A stretch of DNA of 64,000 nucleotides from an uncultured bacterium (lineage in GTDB: Bacteria; Bacillota; Clostridia; Lachnospirales; Lachnospiraceae), in NCBI GenBank assembly GCA_948467735.1, contig CAOKFN010000014.1:24032-88031 (forward strand), written 5' to 3'. The translations under genes were made by a program, and so were the position numbers. Position 1 is the stretch's first letter. Each line of letters begins with the position of its first letter. Below, one piece after another: positions 52,215 to 60,400 of this stretch. The notes beneath the pieces are model-generated. The model worked only from the letters and a program-made list of their open reading frames with translations. It had not been told where the DNA came from and searched no databases.

Positions 52215-52391
52215 TCAGGGCCGGAACAGATTATTCTCTCCGTTGACCTTCCTGTTAATCCTGCTGATTTCCTCACAGTATTTTCTTCTTGACAGCCCCG
52301 GCAGCCCAAGGATCTCTTCCTCCGGCCAATGAAAATAATATCCGATAAAAGAAAGCTCATGAAACAGTTCCTCCCGGCCGGTAACTGTCAT
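52215..52391 (-). CDS. DUF6760-type small injection-system protein
   Basis: 58 residues (starts MTVTGREELFHEL). The pattern of an N-terminal helix, FIGYYFHWPEEEILGL and RRKYCEEISRIN matches the small DUF6760 proteins of injection-system loci, which resemble phage tail assembly GpE-like proteins. Its ATG overlaps the stop of the upstream chaperone-like gene as ATGA (52388-52391), with GGGGGA before it. It probably works with that protein during tube assembly. Confidence 0.83.
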   Translation of the reverse strand: MTVTGREELFHELSFIGYYFHWPEEEILGLPGLSRRKYCEEISRINRKVNGENNLFRP

Positions 52392-52756
52392 TCCCCCAAA
52401 GCAAAATTTAAGGTATCGGTAAAGCTCTTATTGCAAAAAGGACATTGCACATGTATCACGGGTTCCTCCGCGTTATTTATGGTTTCATACATATTCTGTA
52501 AAAAAGCAAAATCCGCGGTAAACAGCCCCTCGATGATCTCCGGCGTGACGCAGTCCACGCCCTCCAGCCGGGATACCACCCTAGACAGCAGAACCACCGG
52601 CATATACTCTGCATTGGCCTTTGTTCCGGGCGCCTTCGCCGCCTCAATCTCATCCAGCGCCGTGGCAAGCCTCATGGCGCCATGCTTATGCACGGCTCCT
52701 TCCGCATCCATATACCCTTTCGGAAGTGTAAATTCATACTCTCTCTGCAAAAACAT
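52388..52756 (-). CDS. Tail assembly chaperone-like protein with zinc-binding end
   Basis: 122 residues. YEFTLPKGYMDAEGAVHKHG start, an alternating helix region (MRLATALDEIEAAKAP), VVLLSRVVSRLEGV and a C-terminal CPFCNKSF Cys-x-x-Cys pair fit the T4-type baseplate hub/tail assembly chaperone proteins found between tube genes in injection-system loci. It is translationally coupled to the DUF6760 gene, like the G/GT pair of phages in position. Not expected in the mature particle. Confidence 0.8.
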   Translation of the reverse strand: MFLQREYEFTLPKGYMDAEGAVHKHGAMRLATALDEIEAAKAPGTKANAEYMPVVLLSRVVSRLEGVDCVTPEIIEGLFTADFAFLQNMYETINNAEEPVIHVQCPFCNKSFTDTLNFALGE

Positions 52757-52771
52757 ACCGCCGCCTCCCTA

Positions 52772-53203
52772 TTATTTATCCCGAGTCACGCCCTCGTGGG
52801 CCAGTTCCAGCGTCTCCACCGCCACCTCATTGCTTGTGGCGTTAAAATCAGGCGCCGTATATTTGGTGGGCCATGCGGAAATAATCGTCCATTTGGCGAT
52901 TTCCTTCTGCTGATCGTCATGAAGGCTGATTACCACCGTCTTTCGATTGATCGTGCCTCCCTCCACTTCCTTCATCCAGTTATATAAATCCATGGAACTT
53001 GTCATGCCCCACTTCAACGTAATATTCCCGTATTTCACAAGTCCCGGCTGTTTTCCAACCGTATTTACGGCGAAATTACCCTCCCGATACTCAATTGGAT
53101 CCGATGAAATATCCGGCGCGCTCACCTCCGAAAACCCGCCCACCGCCTTGCCGTCAATCGTCACGTCATAATTATATTTCTTAAAAGGATACACCATTGC
53201 CAT
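52772..53203 (-). CDS. Main tube protein (gp19/Afp1-like)
   Basis: 143 residues, the standard length. FKKYNYDVTIDGKAVGGFSEVSA at the N terminus, YREGN and TLKWGMTSSMDLYNWMKEV, then VETLELAHEGV at the end match the T4 gp19-like tube family. It polymerises inside the sheath to form the injected inner tube. GGAGG lies eight bases before the ATG, and the gene directly follows the sheath gene across the repeat-rich gap. Confidence 0.95.
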   Translation of the reverse strand: MAMVYPFKKYNYDVTIDGKAVGGFSEVSAPDISSDPIEYREGNFAVNTVGKQPGLVKYGNITLKWGMTSSMDLYNWMKEVEGGTINRKTVVISLHDDQQKEIAKWTIISAWPTKYTAPDFNATSNEVAVETLELAHEGVTRDK

Positions 53204-53224
53204 CTCTCAGCCCTCCTGTTCCAC

Positions 53225-53338
53225 TTCCCGCCTGCGGGAATTTATTCCGCCTGCGGGAATTTGTTCCGTCCGCGGGAACGATTCCGCCCATGGGAATTTA
53301 TTCCGCCCGCAGAAGCTTATTCCCTGTCCGCCCTTCGA
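53225..53338. repeat. Tandem array of ~19-bp self-complementary units
   Basis: Six units of 18-20 bp start with TTCC(C)G at 53225, 53245, 53264, 53282, 53301 and 53320; the first three each contain CCGC..GCGGGAA-type palindromes and decay along the array. It fills the 218-base gap between the sheath stop and the tube start. Similar CCCGCTTGCGGGAA occurs at 52181. Confidence 0.8.
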
Positions 53339-53421
53339 TTCCCATCTGTTTGAGAAACATACCCGTCCGCTAAGCGCCTCGCCCTATTGCTTTTCAGGTT
53401 CCAACGGGCGGACGACGGGTT

Positions 53422-55359
53422 TTATTGTGCGCTCTCCATTTTCTGTGTGATGCGGAAAATGACAAATTCCGCAGGCCTCACCGGTGCGACGCCGATCACG
53501 CAGATTAACCGGCCGTTTAAAATATCATCCTGCGTCATGGTGCTCTTCCCGATATTCACAAAAAAAGCCTCATCCGCCGCTGCCCCTGCCAGCGCGCCGT
53601 TCCTCCACTGAGTCGTCAAAAACACCCGGATTGTCCCCTCCACCCTTGACCACAGCATTTCGTCATTAGGTTCAAACACCGCCCAGTTCGTATTCACACG
53701 AATGGACTCCTCTATGAAAATAAAAAGCCTCCTCACATTTACATATTTCCAATTCCCGTCGCTGGAACAGGTTCTGGCGCCCCACACCCGGATGCCCTGC
53801 CCCGGAAGCGCCCTGATTAAATTAATTCCTTTGGGATTCAGCTTTGCCTGCTCCGCCTCGTTATAATTTACGGAAAGACCCGTGCAGCTGCGCACCACTT
53901 CATTTGCCGGCGCCTTATGCACCCCTCTGGTATTGTCCGTCCGCCCATAAATTCCCGCCACGGCTCCGGAAGGAGGCATATGTACGCTGCGCTTCGCCAA
54001 AACGTCATAGCATGTCAGCCATGGATGGTACATAGCCGCATAGCTGGAATCCACATTTTCCCGAAACTCCTGCAGCTCCGAGACGTCCTTGCAGTCCAAG
54101 GGCATATCCAGCACGGCGAAACGATTCCCCTGCCCCTCGCAGTGGCTCACCAGCGCGCTCTGCACCGCCTTATCCACGATGCCGGGAATGGCCATAATGC
54201 TCACATCAGAAAGCGTCAAAAAAGCCGCCAGCCCGGTTCTTTCGTCCGGCACGCCGTCCTTTCCCAGATACATGGCGGCGTCCACCTCATCCTTGTTAAT
54301 TTTTCCGTCGCTCCCCCCTGAAAGCTGCAGCTCGAAACACATCTCATGATCTTTGCCAATAAATCCCTCTATCCCGTCCGCCGCCAGATTTGCGACAGCC
54401 GCCTCCGCGCTGACCAGCCGGGACTTTTTCAGCATATGCTCCACATAATTGCTGCGCCCGGGATGAAACGATACTCCCTCGTACTGTTCCACCATGGTAT
54501 CATCCCAGACTGCCGCCTCCCATTCCGCCAGATACATGAACACCGCCGGAACCGCCTTGGGCTTTGGATCGCTGCCGGGTGCTCCGCCCCCTTGGGTTCC
54601 GCCGCCTTCGGCACTTCCGCCTCCTTCGCCGGTTCCGCCCCCGGTGCTTCCGCCTCCTTCGCCGGTTCCACCGTTCTCAGGGCTTCCTCCCCCTTGGGTT
54701 CCGCCGCCCCCGGCATTCTCCGGGAATTGTAAATTCTTGGCCTCGCTTCCCTGCCACTGCAAAATAACCTTTGTCCCGTCCACTTCCTTTACCAGCCCGA
54801 AGCAGAACGGCTTTCCCCTCTCCGCCTGCTGCAGACAGACCAGATCATCCGCCTGAAACCATGAAGCGTCCTCCAGCTCATAGATTATTTTTCCCCCGTC
54901 ATCCGCCACAGGGCCCCTCACCTTGGTCTTGTTCCTTGTAATCAGGCGGAATCTTGCCGAAACGCCGTTTCCCCATGCCCCCGGATTGGAAGCGGTCAAT
55001 TTCAGAAAAGTTTTTTCCGTCAATTTACATTTCAAGCTGCCCTCAGCCGATTTGGGCCCGTCCGTCGTCCCTTCCCCGCCGCACACCCTCATCACATAGC
55101 AGGAAGACCCGCCGTTATTGAAAAACTGCTCCACCGCATAGGGCAGGAAACGCAAATTCCCGTAATCCCGCTCCGACAGATAGCCTCCAAAGCGTCTCTG
55201 GTAGTCGGCCATGCTGGTAATCAGCACCGGCGTCCCCTTCACCGGACCCTTCTTGGCCATTCCCACAAAACCCGCCGTGCTGGTGCCCACGCCTTCCATC
55301 GCCTTGATTCCGGAATCAAATTCTTCCACATATACACCCGGTGATAAATACTCTGCCAT
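53422..55359 (-). CDS. Contractile sheath protein with glycine-rich insert
   Basis: 645 residues; the only sheath gene here, whereas Afp/PVC loci have three. MAEYLSPGVYVEEFDSG (1-17), TSTAGFVGMAKKGP and the C-terminal domain (INLIRALPGQGIRVWGARTCS, RRLFIFIEESI, GVAPVRPAEFV) are typical phage-tail sheath features. Residues ~216-264 are an inserted Gly-rich repeat (GGG-T/S-x-G-E type), located in the variable outer domain. The ATG at 55359 has AAAGGAG upstream. The sheath contracts to drive the tube. Confidence 0.95.
   Translation of the reverse strand: MAEYLSPGVYVEEFDSGIKAMEGVGTSTAGFVGMAKKGPVKGTPVLITSMADYQRRFGGYLSERDYGNLRFLPYAVEQFFNNGGSSCYVMRVCGGEGTTDGPKSAEGSLKCKLTEKTFLKLTASNPGAWGNGVSARFRLITRNKTKVRGPVADDGGKIIYELEDASWFQADDLVCLQQAERGKPFCFGLVKEVDGTKVILQWQGSEAKNLQFPENAGGGGTQGGGSPENGGTGEGGGSTGGGTGEGGGSAEGGGTQGGGAPGSDPKPKAVPAVFMYLAEWEAAVWDDTMVEQYEGVSFHPGRSNYVEHMLKKSRLVSAEAAVANLAADGIEGFIGKDHEMCFELQLSGGSDGKINKDEVDAAMYLGKDGVPDERTGLAAFLTLSDVSIMAIPGIVDKAVQSALVSHCEGQGNRFAVLDMPLDCKDVSELQEFRENVDSSYAAMYHPWLTCYDVLAKRSVHMPPSGAVAGIYGRTDNTRGVHKAPANEVVRSCTGLSVNYNEAEQAKLNPKGINLIRALPGQGIRVWGARTCSSDGNWKYVNVRRLFIFIEESIRVNTNWAVFEPNDEMLWSRVEGTIRVFLTTQWRNGALAGAAADEAFFVNIGKSTMTQDDILNGRLICVIGVAPVRPAEFVIFRITQKMESAQ
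54568..54714 (-). repeat. Gly-rich coding repeat inside the sheath gene
   Basis: About 49 codons made of imperfect 5-15 residue units (GGGSTGGG, GTGEGGGS, EGGGTQGGG). The DNA repeats are correspondingly similar, so slippage-driven length change is likely. The frame is kept. Confidence 0.85.
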
Positions 55360-55410
55360 ATTTCTCCTTTCCGCCGCCTCCCGGCAGCCATCCACATTTA
55401 TATTGTCCGG

Positions 55411-55493
55411 CTTCCCATATATTTTTCCAGCTCCCTATTATTTTTCCAGCTCCCTATTTATTTTTCGACTTCCCATATATTTTTCGGCTCCCT
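55411..55493. repeat. Tandem ~19-20 bp units ending at the PAAR-like gene stop
   Basis: Four and a half units of the form CTCCCTAT(T)TATTTTTCCAG / CTTCCCATATATTTTTCGG lie between the PAAR-like gene and the sheath start and run to the stop codon of the former. AT-rich, with a poly-T core in each unit. Distinct in sequence from the arrays at 53225 and 52068. Confidence 0.75.
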
Positions 55494-55875
55494 ACAAAAG
55501 CACCCTCGGCTGTAACGGCGCCGCCGCCTGTATGCTTCCCCCATAAAGACATTGCAGCTTGGAATCCATATGCAGCGCTTTTTTCCCTTTTATCCTGACC
55601 TTTTCACTGGCGCCCGTCCACCCCTGCGCAGTGCATGGAATGCAGGGCATGGGCGTCAATACCCCCATGGCCGCGGCTGTTGCGGCCGCCACCATGGGAT
55701 TTGCCGGATTGGAGCACATGCCGAAAGGAAGTATATTTACAAACGGTATATGATCAGATTCCACAGCCGCCGGCAGCATGGAATTGACTTTCTTATCGGG
55801 AAGAACCATAAGCGGCGTCGGCATATTGCCAAAGCTGCATTTCAGCAAAGTCCCCTGAATCACTAAAGGTTTCAT
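55492..55875 (-). CDS. PAAR-like tip protein, DUF4280
   Basis: 127 residues. MKPLVIQGTLLKCSFGNMPTPLMVLP, GMCSNPANPMVAAATAAAMG and MPCIPCTAQGW...VRIKGKKALHMDSKLQC match the DUF4280 PAAR-like family that sharpens the spike tip (Afp10 position). Conserved Cys at ~13, 54, 78, 81 and 109 could bind a metal in the cone. It precedes the sheath gene, unlike Afp where it follows gp25. Confidence 0.9.
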   Translation of the reverse strand: MKPLVIQGTLLKCSFGNMPTPLMVLPDKKVNSMLPAAVESDHIPFVNILPFGMCSNPANPMVAAATAAAMGVLTPMPCIPCTAQGWTGASEKVRIKGKKALHMDSKLQCLYGGSIQAAAPLQPRVLL

Positions 55876-55895
55876 TTTTTGTTTTTCCTATTCCA

Positions 55896-56023
55896 GTTCC
55901 GTATCCGCCCTTCCAATACCCTCTGCCCAGATGCATTTCCGGATGCTTGATTCATGCATCCGAAAATCCATCTTGTATTGTACGGGCGGTTACTGTTTAT
56001 TTTCTAGTTCCGTATCCGCCCTT
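55896..56023. repeat. Second direct-repeat pair enclosing a stem-loop
   Basis: GTTCCGTATCCGCCCTT occurs at 55896 and 56007. Between them CGGATGC (55940-55946) pairs with GCATCCG (55956-55962), and an inverted CGGGCGG lies at 55983. It occupies the gap between the DUF4255 and PAAR-like genes and is the same design as 52068-52213. Confidence 0.75.
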
Positions 56024-56034
56024 CCGGCGGTATT

Positions 56035-56598
56035 TTACCTCGTTTCCACCTCATAATCTCTTTCCCTCACCGGGCTTATCCTGCGGATTCTTTCCGACTC
56101 TATCAGAACGGGCGCCGCCTTTATGTAGACCGCAGGCTGCAGAGGACGGTGAAAGCTTCCCCAAAGACTGATTTTAAATTCTATGTTCTCCCGCAGAAAA
56201 AAACATTGAAAGCTCTCCCCATTCCCCTTTTCCAAAACCGGATGATCATACACCGCGCGGACAATCTCATTCAGCACCATCTGTATCTGCTCCCTCTGCA
56301 CTCCGCCGAAACGATGGGACTCATTGCAGTAAACCATATACGAAAGCTCCACGGCCTTCGGCGGAAAACGCCTCTCGGTATCGCTGACCGCCCTTTCGGA
56401 CACCGCCGTCACGGAATAATCCTGAACGTCGTACAAATATACCCCCACCCTGTAATCCTTCTCTTCCCAAGGCGCGGTAAACAAAATCAAATCTTTGTCC
56501 CTGACATAATTCGGGCAAAGGCTTTTACGAAGCATCTCCAGCAGGCATCTTCCCGTCTGTAATATTTCACCGTCTAACCAATCCTTACCGCCGTCCAT
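56035..56598 (-). CDS. DUF4255 tail terminator-like protein (Afp16/Pvc16-like)
   Basis: 187 residues. N-terminal helix region LLEMLRKSLCPNYV, VGVYLYDVQDYS, PPKAVELSYMVYC and EQIQMVLNEIVRAVYDHPVL are the DUF4255 pattern. In Afp/PVC particles this protein caps the end of tube and sheath opposite the baseplate. Its start overlaps the upstream gene by 25 bases with GGGAGG about ten bases before. Confidence 0.88.
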   Translation of the reverse strand: MDGGKDWLDGEILQTGRCLLEMLRKSLCPNYVRDKDLILFTAPWEEKDYRVGVYLYDVQDYSVTAVSERAVSDTERRFPPKAVELSYMVYCNESHRFGGVQREQIQMVLNEIVRAVYDHPVLEKGNGESFQCFFLRENIEFKISLWGSFHRPLQPAVYIKAAPVLIESERIRRISPVRERDYEVETR

Positions 56599-58169
56599 GA
56601 AACAGCAACCTCCCCGCCTGCGCTTCGCCTGCCTCTTCCCGCAAGCGTCACGGCAATCCGGAAGGTTCCCGCTTCCACATCCTGCGCGACGGCCTGCCGC
56701 CTAATCTCCCATCCGTCCTGTCTCCCGGAAAACAGCCCTTCATCCCCGCCGAAAACCCGATACTGCTTCCTGTCCCGCTCCCAGTAAGCATACGATTCCT
56801 CTTCGCGTACCCTGCCGCACCAGACAAGCACCTCTTCCCCCGGAAATCCATGGGACACCTCCTCGGAGTACAGTACCTGCCCTTTCCTGTAACGATTAGG
56901 AACGGCTATGATCACGATCCCCCTCCGAATACGGCTTTTCCGGTCCGCCTCCATCAGCTCCCGCAGCTTCCGTTCGGTTATGACCTCCTCCTCGGGCGGC
57001 GAAACCGCCGAAGGACGGCCGGATTCAGACGGCTCCGACGGCGGATTCCCCCCGTATTTCCACATCCGCCTCCACCGAATGTCAAGAATCCCGTTCTCCT
57101 CCCCAATCCTTCTCAGAATATCCTCCTCGGCCGGACGGCTTACAAAAACGCGCACATCGTTTTCCTTTCCTCCGCCTGCCTTCCAGCGTGAAAAAATATA
57201 CTGTCCCTGCCCGGCACCCTTCTCCGCCCTCATTCTTGCAAGCGGCACCCAGTCGCCCTGCACATTCTGCTTCCTTTGATTCTGCAGATATTTTTTAACG
57301 GTTTGTTCATAAGCCTGAGAGGTTTCCACATAGAGCTGGCAGGTTGGAACCTCCGCCGTTCCCCCATATTCTGTGACAACCTCCAGCCGACTGATTTCCA
57401 AGAGCACGGGAAGAAGCCTGTTCTCCTCCGTACAGATTCCCCACTCCCGCTGCAGGCTTCCCGTACACAATACCGACTTTTCCTCCAGTACAAAAAAGGT
57501 GGCTGCGGACTGTGCCAAAAAAGCGCCCTGCAGCTTCACCACACCCCGCCATCCGATATGGACGCCGTTTTCCCCCGCCGCCCGCGCACAGATACGAAAT
57601 CTGAAGACACTGTCCGAAGGAACCACTCTGGGGACTTGCACCGTCAAAATTACCGTATCGCTCTCATACAGCACCTTTTCTTCCGTTAATACATTCTCTC
57701 TTTCGACCGTTTTCTCCGTCAGACTGCGATATTCCGCCTCCCCAAACGCCCTCAGCACAGTACCTTCCTCAATCTTCGCCGGCTGACGCAGCTTGTCCTT
57801 CTCCAAGAGAACCGGCTCTGTCTCCACCGTCCGCTCCGCATATTGCAGCCCCAGAATAAAGCCCTGCTCCATTTCCGGCCGAAACCCTTCAATTTCATGG
57901 ATTTCCGCCTGCATGTCCTTGGGCACTACCAGAATTCTTCCGCAAGGGTCTATGGCGCTACCTTGGGAAATCAACAGACTGCCATCCCTGTTTGTCCGCA
58001 CCTCCAGCCCGTCGATAATGCCCCAGCCTTGGAACTTGCGCATGATAAATTCCAGTTTGCGATTCCAATATTCCTGCTCCCTGATAAAATCACTGGCATG
58101 AAGAAGTTTTCCCGGATAATATGCACTTTTCACAAAGGGATGACTGTCCATATTCTCTTCGCCGCCCAT
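56574..58169 (-). CDS. Unknown injection-system protein, possible fibre or baseplate adaptor
   Basis: 531 residues and first gene of the injection-system operon. The N-terminal ~120 residues (YYPGKLLHASDFIREQEYWNRK, GIIDGLEV, GSAIDPCGRILVVP) resemble proteins that recur in injection-system loci without an assigned role. The remainder is beta-rich, with a Pro/Ser/Glu-rich linker (~395-415, PPSEPSESGRPSAVSPPEEE) before a helix. No coiled-coil tape-measure features. The ATG at 58169 has AGAGGA upstream. A receptor-binding or adaptor role is a guess from position and composition. Confidence 0.6.
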   Translation of the reverse strand: MGGEENMDSHPFVKSAYYPGKLLHASDFIREQEYWNRKLEFIMRKFQGWGIIDGLEVRTNRDGSLLISQGSAIDPCGRILVVPKDMQAEIHEIEGFRPEMEQGFILGLQYAERTVETEPVLLEKDKLRQPAKIEEGTVLRAFGEAEYRSLTEKTVERENVLTEEKVLYESDTVILTVQVPRVVPSDSVFRFRICARAAGENGVHIGWRGVVKLQGAFLAQSAATFFVLEEKSVLCTGSLQREWGICTEENRLLPVLLEISRLEVVTEYGGTAEVPTCQLYVETSQAYEQTVKKYLQNQRKQNVQGDWVPLARMRAEKGAGQGQYIFSRWKAGGGKENDVRVFVSRPAEEDILRRIGEENGILDIRWRRMWKYGGNPPSEPSESGRPSAVSPPEEEVITERKLRELMEADRKSRIRRGIVIIAVPNRYRKGQVLYSEEVSHGFPGEEVLVWCGRVREEESYAYWERDRKQYRVFGGDEGLFSGRQDGWEIRRQAVAQDVEAGTFRIAVTLAGRGRRSAGGEVAVSWTAVRIG

Positions 58170-58537
58170 ACCTTTTCCTCTTAATTCCAATTCCATCCCT
58201 CCGCCTTGGCGCCCTTTGGGCCCCGCTCATGTTTCGAGATATTTTCACAAAATTCATTTTTATTTTATCAATAAATATAAAATTTTTCCACTTTTACTAT
58301 ATATCTGTAGTAACAAATCATCATTTTGTCCTATTGCAGCAGTTGGATCCCTCGACGTATTGTCGGCTTATTCATCCAAGCCATGGCTTTGGCAGATTTG
58401 TCCCCCCAGACGAATATTTCGTCCCCAAAATTTCCGTTTCCGTATTCATGTGCTATACTATATAAGAACGCGGCTGCTGTCCTGCCATATGACAAGACAG
58501 ACCTGCGAAACTCTTATCGGAAAGGAAACGGTTGACA
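58170..58537. other. Divergent intergenic region between injection system and ABC exporter
   Basis: Bases 58235-58320 are very A/T-rich and should contain the leftward promoter of the injection-system operon, but no site with acceptable -35 and -10 spacing was found. The right half has the rightward promoter at 58431-58459. No gene is credible here. Confidence 0.5.
58431..58459 (+). promoter_or_regulatory. Extended -10 promoter for the ABC exporter
   Basis: TGC directly before TATACT (58454-58459) is an extended -10 element. A weak TTTCCG (58431-58436) lies 17 bases upstream. Transcription would start near 58466, about 70 bases before the first exporter gene. Confidence 0.5.
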
Positions 58538-60400
58538 ATGAATTCCCAAAAAGGACCTCTGAAAAAAAAGAAAGAAAAACCCCCCAAGCCCAAATATAAC
58601 ATGCTGCAGAACTCCGCCTACATGATTGCCCTCGCATGGCGGGAAAAAGAAAAGAAGGTGCTGGTTCTAAGCCTTCTGACCGCCCTGCTGGCTGTGGCCG
58701 GAAATATGACAAACCTGTACATCACTCCCTCCGCTTTGAAGGCCATAGAAATTCAGGCTCCCCTTGGCAGGCTCGTCATGACGATTCTGGGCTTTGCAGG
58801 CTTGTCCATGCTCATTGACGCCGCCAGCGCTTATGTAGAAGAGAACAGCCCCTATGGCAGAATGACTCTGCGCACCATATTAAACGCCAAGGTAACTCAC
58901 AAAATGGCCTCCACCTCCTACCCCAACATTCATGACGATACATTTCTGAAAATGATTATCAAATGCGACGGCACCCTCTCTACCAACGACAGTGCCGGGG
59001 AGGCCGTCTGGAACACATTGACCAAGCTGCTGCAGAATACCTTGGGCTTCGCAATCTATCTGGCCCTGCTCTCCACAGTGAACCCTATTCTGTTTGCGGC
59101 GATCATCGCAATTACGTTGGCGGGCTATTTTATCCGCAGGCCCATAAACGCATACCGTTACCGCCATAGGGAGGAAGAAGCGGAATACTCAAAAATATGT
59201 CAGGAAATTATCAGAGACGCCGAAAGCACACAGCTGGCCAAGGACATTCGCCTGTTCGGAATGCGCTCATGGCTGGAAGAAATATGGGACAAAACCATGG
59301 ACGCCTTTGCCGCCTTCAATACCCGTGTGGAAAAGGTATATATCTGGGGCCGGATTACCGACTTGGTGCTGACCTTCCTGCGAAACGGAATCATTTATGC
59401 CTACCTGATCTATCTGGTGCTCAACGGCGAGCTGAGCATCTCCCTGTTCCTGCTGTATTTTTCCGCCGCAGGCCAGTTTTCCTCATGGGTCATCCAAATT
59501 TTGGACAATCTCTTAAAGCTGCACAGCCAAAGTCTGGAGATTTCCAATCTCAGAGAATGTCTGGAATATCCCGAACCCTTCCGCTTGGAGGAAGGAAAAC
59601 CACTTTCCTTCCAAGCGGATCAAACCTACGAAATACGCTTGGAGGATGTGTCCTTCCGTTATCCTGAAGCCAAGAAGGATACTCTCTCCCATATTAATCT
59701 GACTCTGCACCCGGGAGAAAAGCTGGCCGTGGTGGGCTTAAACGGCGCCGGAAAAACCACGCTGATCAAGCTGCTCTGCGGCTTCCTCGATCCAACCGAG
59801 GGAAGAGTTCTCTGGGAAGGCAGGGATATTCGGGAATACAACCGCAGGGACTATTACAAAATGTTCTCCGCCGTCTTTCAGGACTTTTCGCTGCTGGCTG
59901 TCTCCGTCGCCGCCAATGTGGCGCAGACAGAAGAGCATATCGATATGGCGCGGGTACGCGATTGTATCTCAAAAGCCGGCCTGCAGGAAAAAATCGAATC
60001 CCTGCCCCAGCAGTATGACACCAAATTAAACAGGGAAGTACACGAATCCGCCGCCATGCTCTCCGGCGGCGAAACCCAGCGGCTGATGCTGGCAAGGGCG
60101 CTTTACAAGGCCGCTCCTTTCGTAGTGCTTGACGAACCCACCGCCGCTCTTGACCCCATAGCGGAAGCCGACCTTTACAATAAGTACAACGACATGACGC
60201 AGGGCTGCTCCTCCGTGTATATTTCCCACCGGCTGGCCTCCACCCGATTCTGCGATCGAATCATCCTCATTGAAGACGGACATATCACGGAAGAAGGCAC
60301 CCACGACTCGCTGCTTGCCCATGGAGGCAGCTACGCGAAGTTATTTCAGGTTCAGAGTAAATATTATCAGGAAGGAGAAGTCAACGATGTCCAAGAATAA
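58538..60400 (+). CDS. ABC transporter, membrane-ATPase half, first subunit
   Basis: 620 residues. Basic Lys/Pro-rich start (KKKKEKPPKPK), then a six-helix exporter membrane domain (~30-330) and ATPase domain: Walker A GLNGAGKTT, Q-loop FQDFS, signature LSGGETQR, Walker B FVVLDEPTA and switch SHR. Substrate unknown; related exporters handle peptides, lipids or drugs. ATG at 58538 with AAAGGA 11 bases before; a TTG six bases earlier is possible. Overlaps the second subunit gene by 14 bases, so a heterodimer is expected. Confidence 0.93.
   Translation: MNSQKGPLKKKKEKPPKPKYNMLQNSAYMIALAWREKEKKVLVLSLLTALLAVAGNMTNLYITPSALKAIEIQAPLGRLVMTILGFAGLSMLIDAASAYVEENSPYGRMTLRTILNAKVTHKMASTSYPNIHDDTFLKMIIKCDGTLSTNDSAGEAVWNTLTKLLQNTLGFAIYLALLSTVNPILFAAIIAITLAGYFIRRPINAYRYRHREEEAEYSKICQEIIRDAESTQLAKDIRLFGMRSWLEEIWDKTMDAFAAFNTRVEKVYIWGRITDLVLTFLRNGIIYAYLIYLVLNGELSISLFLLYFSAAGQFSSWVIQILDNLLKLHSQSLEISNLRECLEYPEPFRLEEGKPLSFQADQTYEIRLEDVSFRYPEAKKDTLSHINLTLHPGEKLAVVGLNGAGKTTLIKLLCGFLDPTEGRVLWEGRDIREYNRRDYYKMFSAVFQDFSLLAVSVAANVAQTEEHIDMARVRDCISKAGLQEKIESLPQQYDTKLNREVHESAAMLSGGETQRLMLARALYKAAPFVVLDEPTAALDPIAEADLYNKYNDMTQGCSSVYISHRLASTRFCDRIILIEDGHITEEGTHDSLLAHGGSYAKLFQVQSKYYQEGEVNDVQE

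Noticed and set aside
53225..55493. Arrays of 19-20 bp units as a CRISPR array
   Set aside because: Units are directly adjacent without spacers, too short and too variable, and no cas gene is present.
40763..58169. Prophage
   Set aside because: No capsid, portal, terminase, integrase or lysis gene; DUF4255, DUF4280-PAAR and AAA+ genes mark an injection system.
37495..58330. Nine shared bases (GACAAAATG on the minus strand) between the RNA region near 37495 and the injection-system upstream region near 58322, as a guide-target match
   Set aside because: Nine bases between two regions of this size is expected by chance too often; the guide boundary is unknown. Only a defined guide sequence could settle it.
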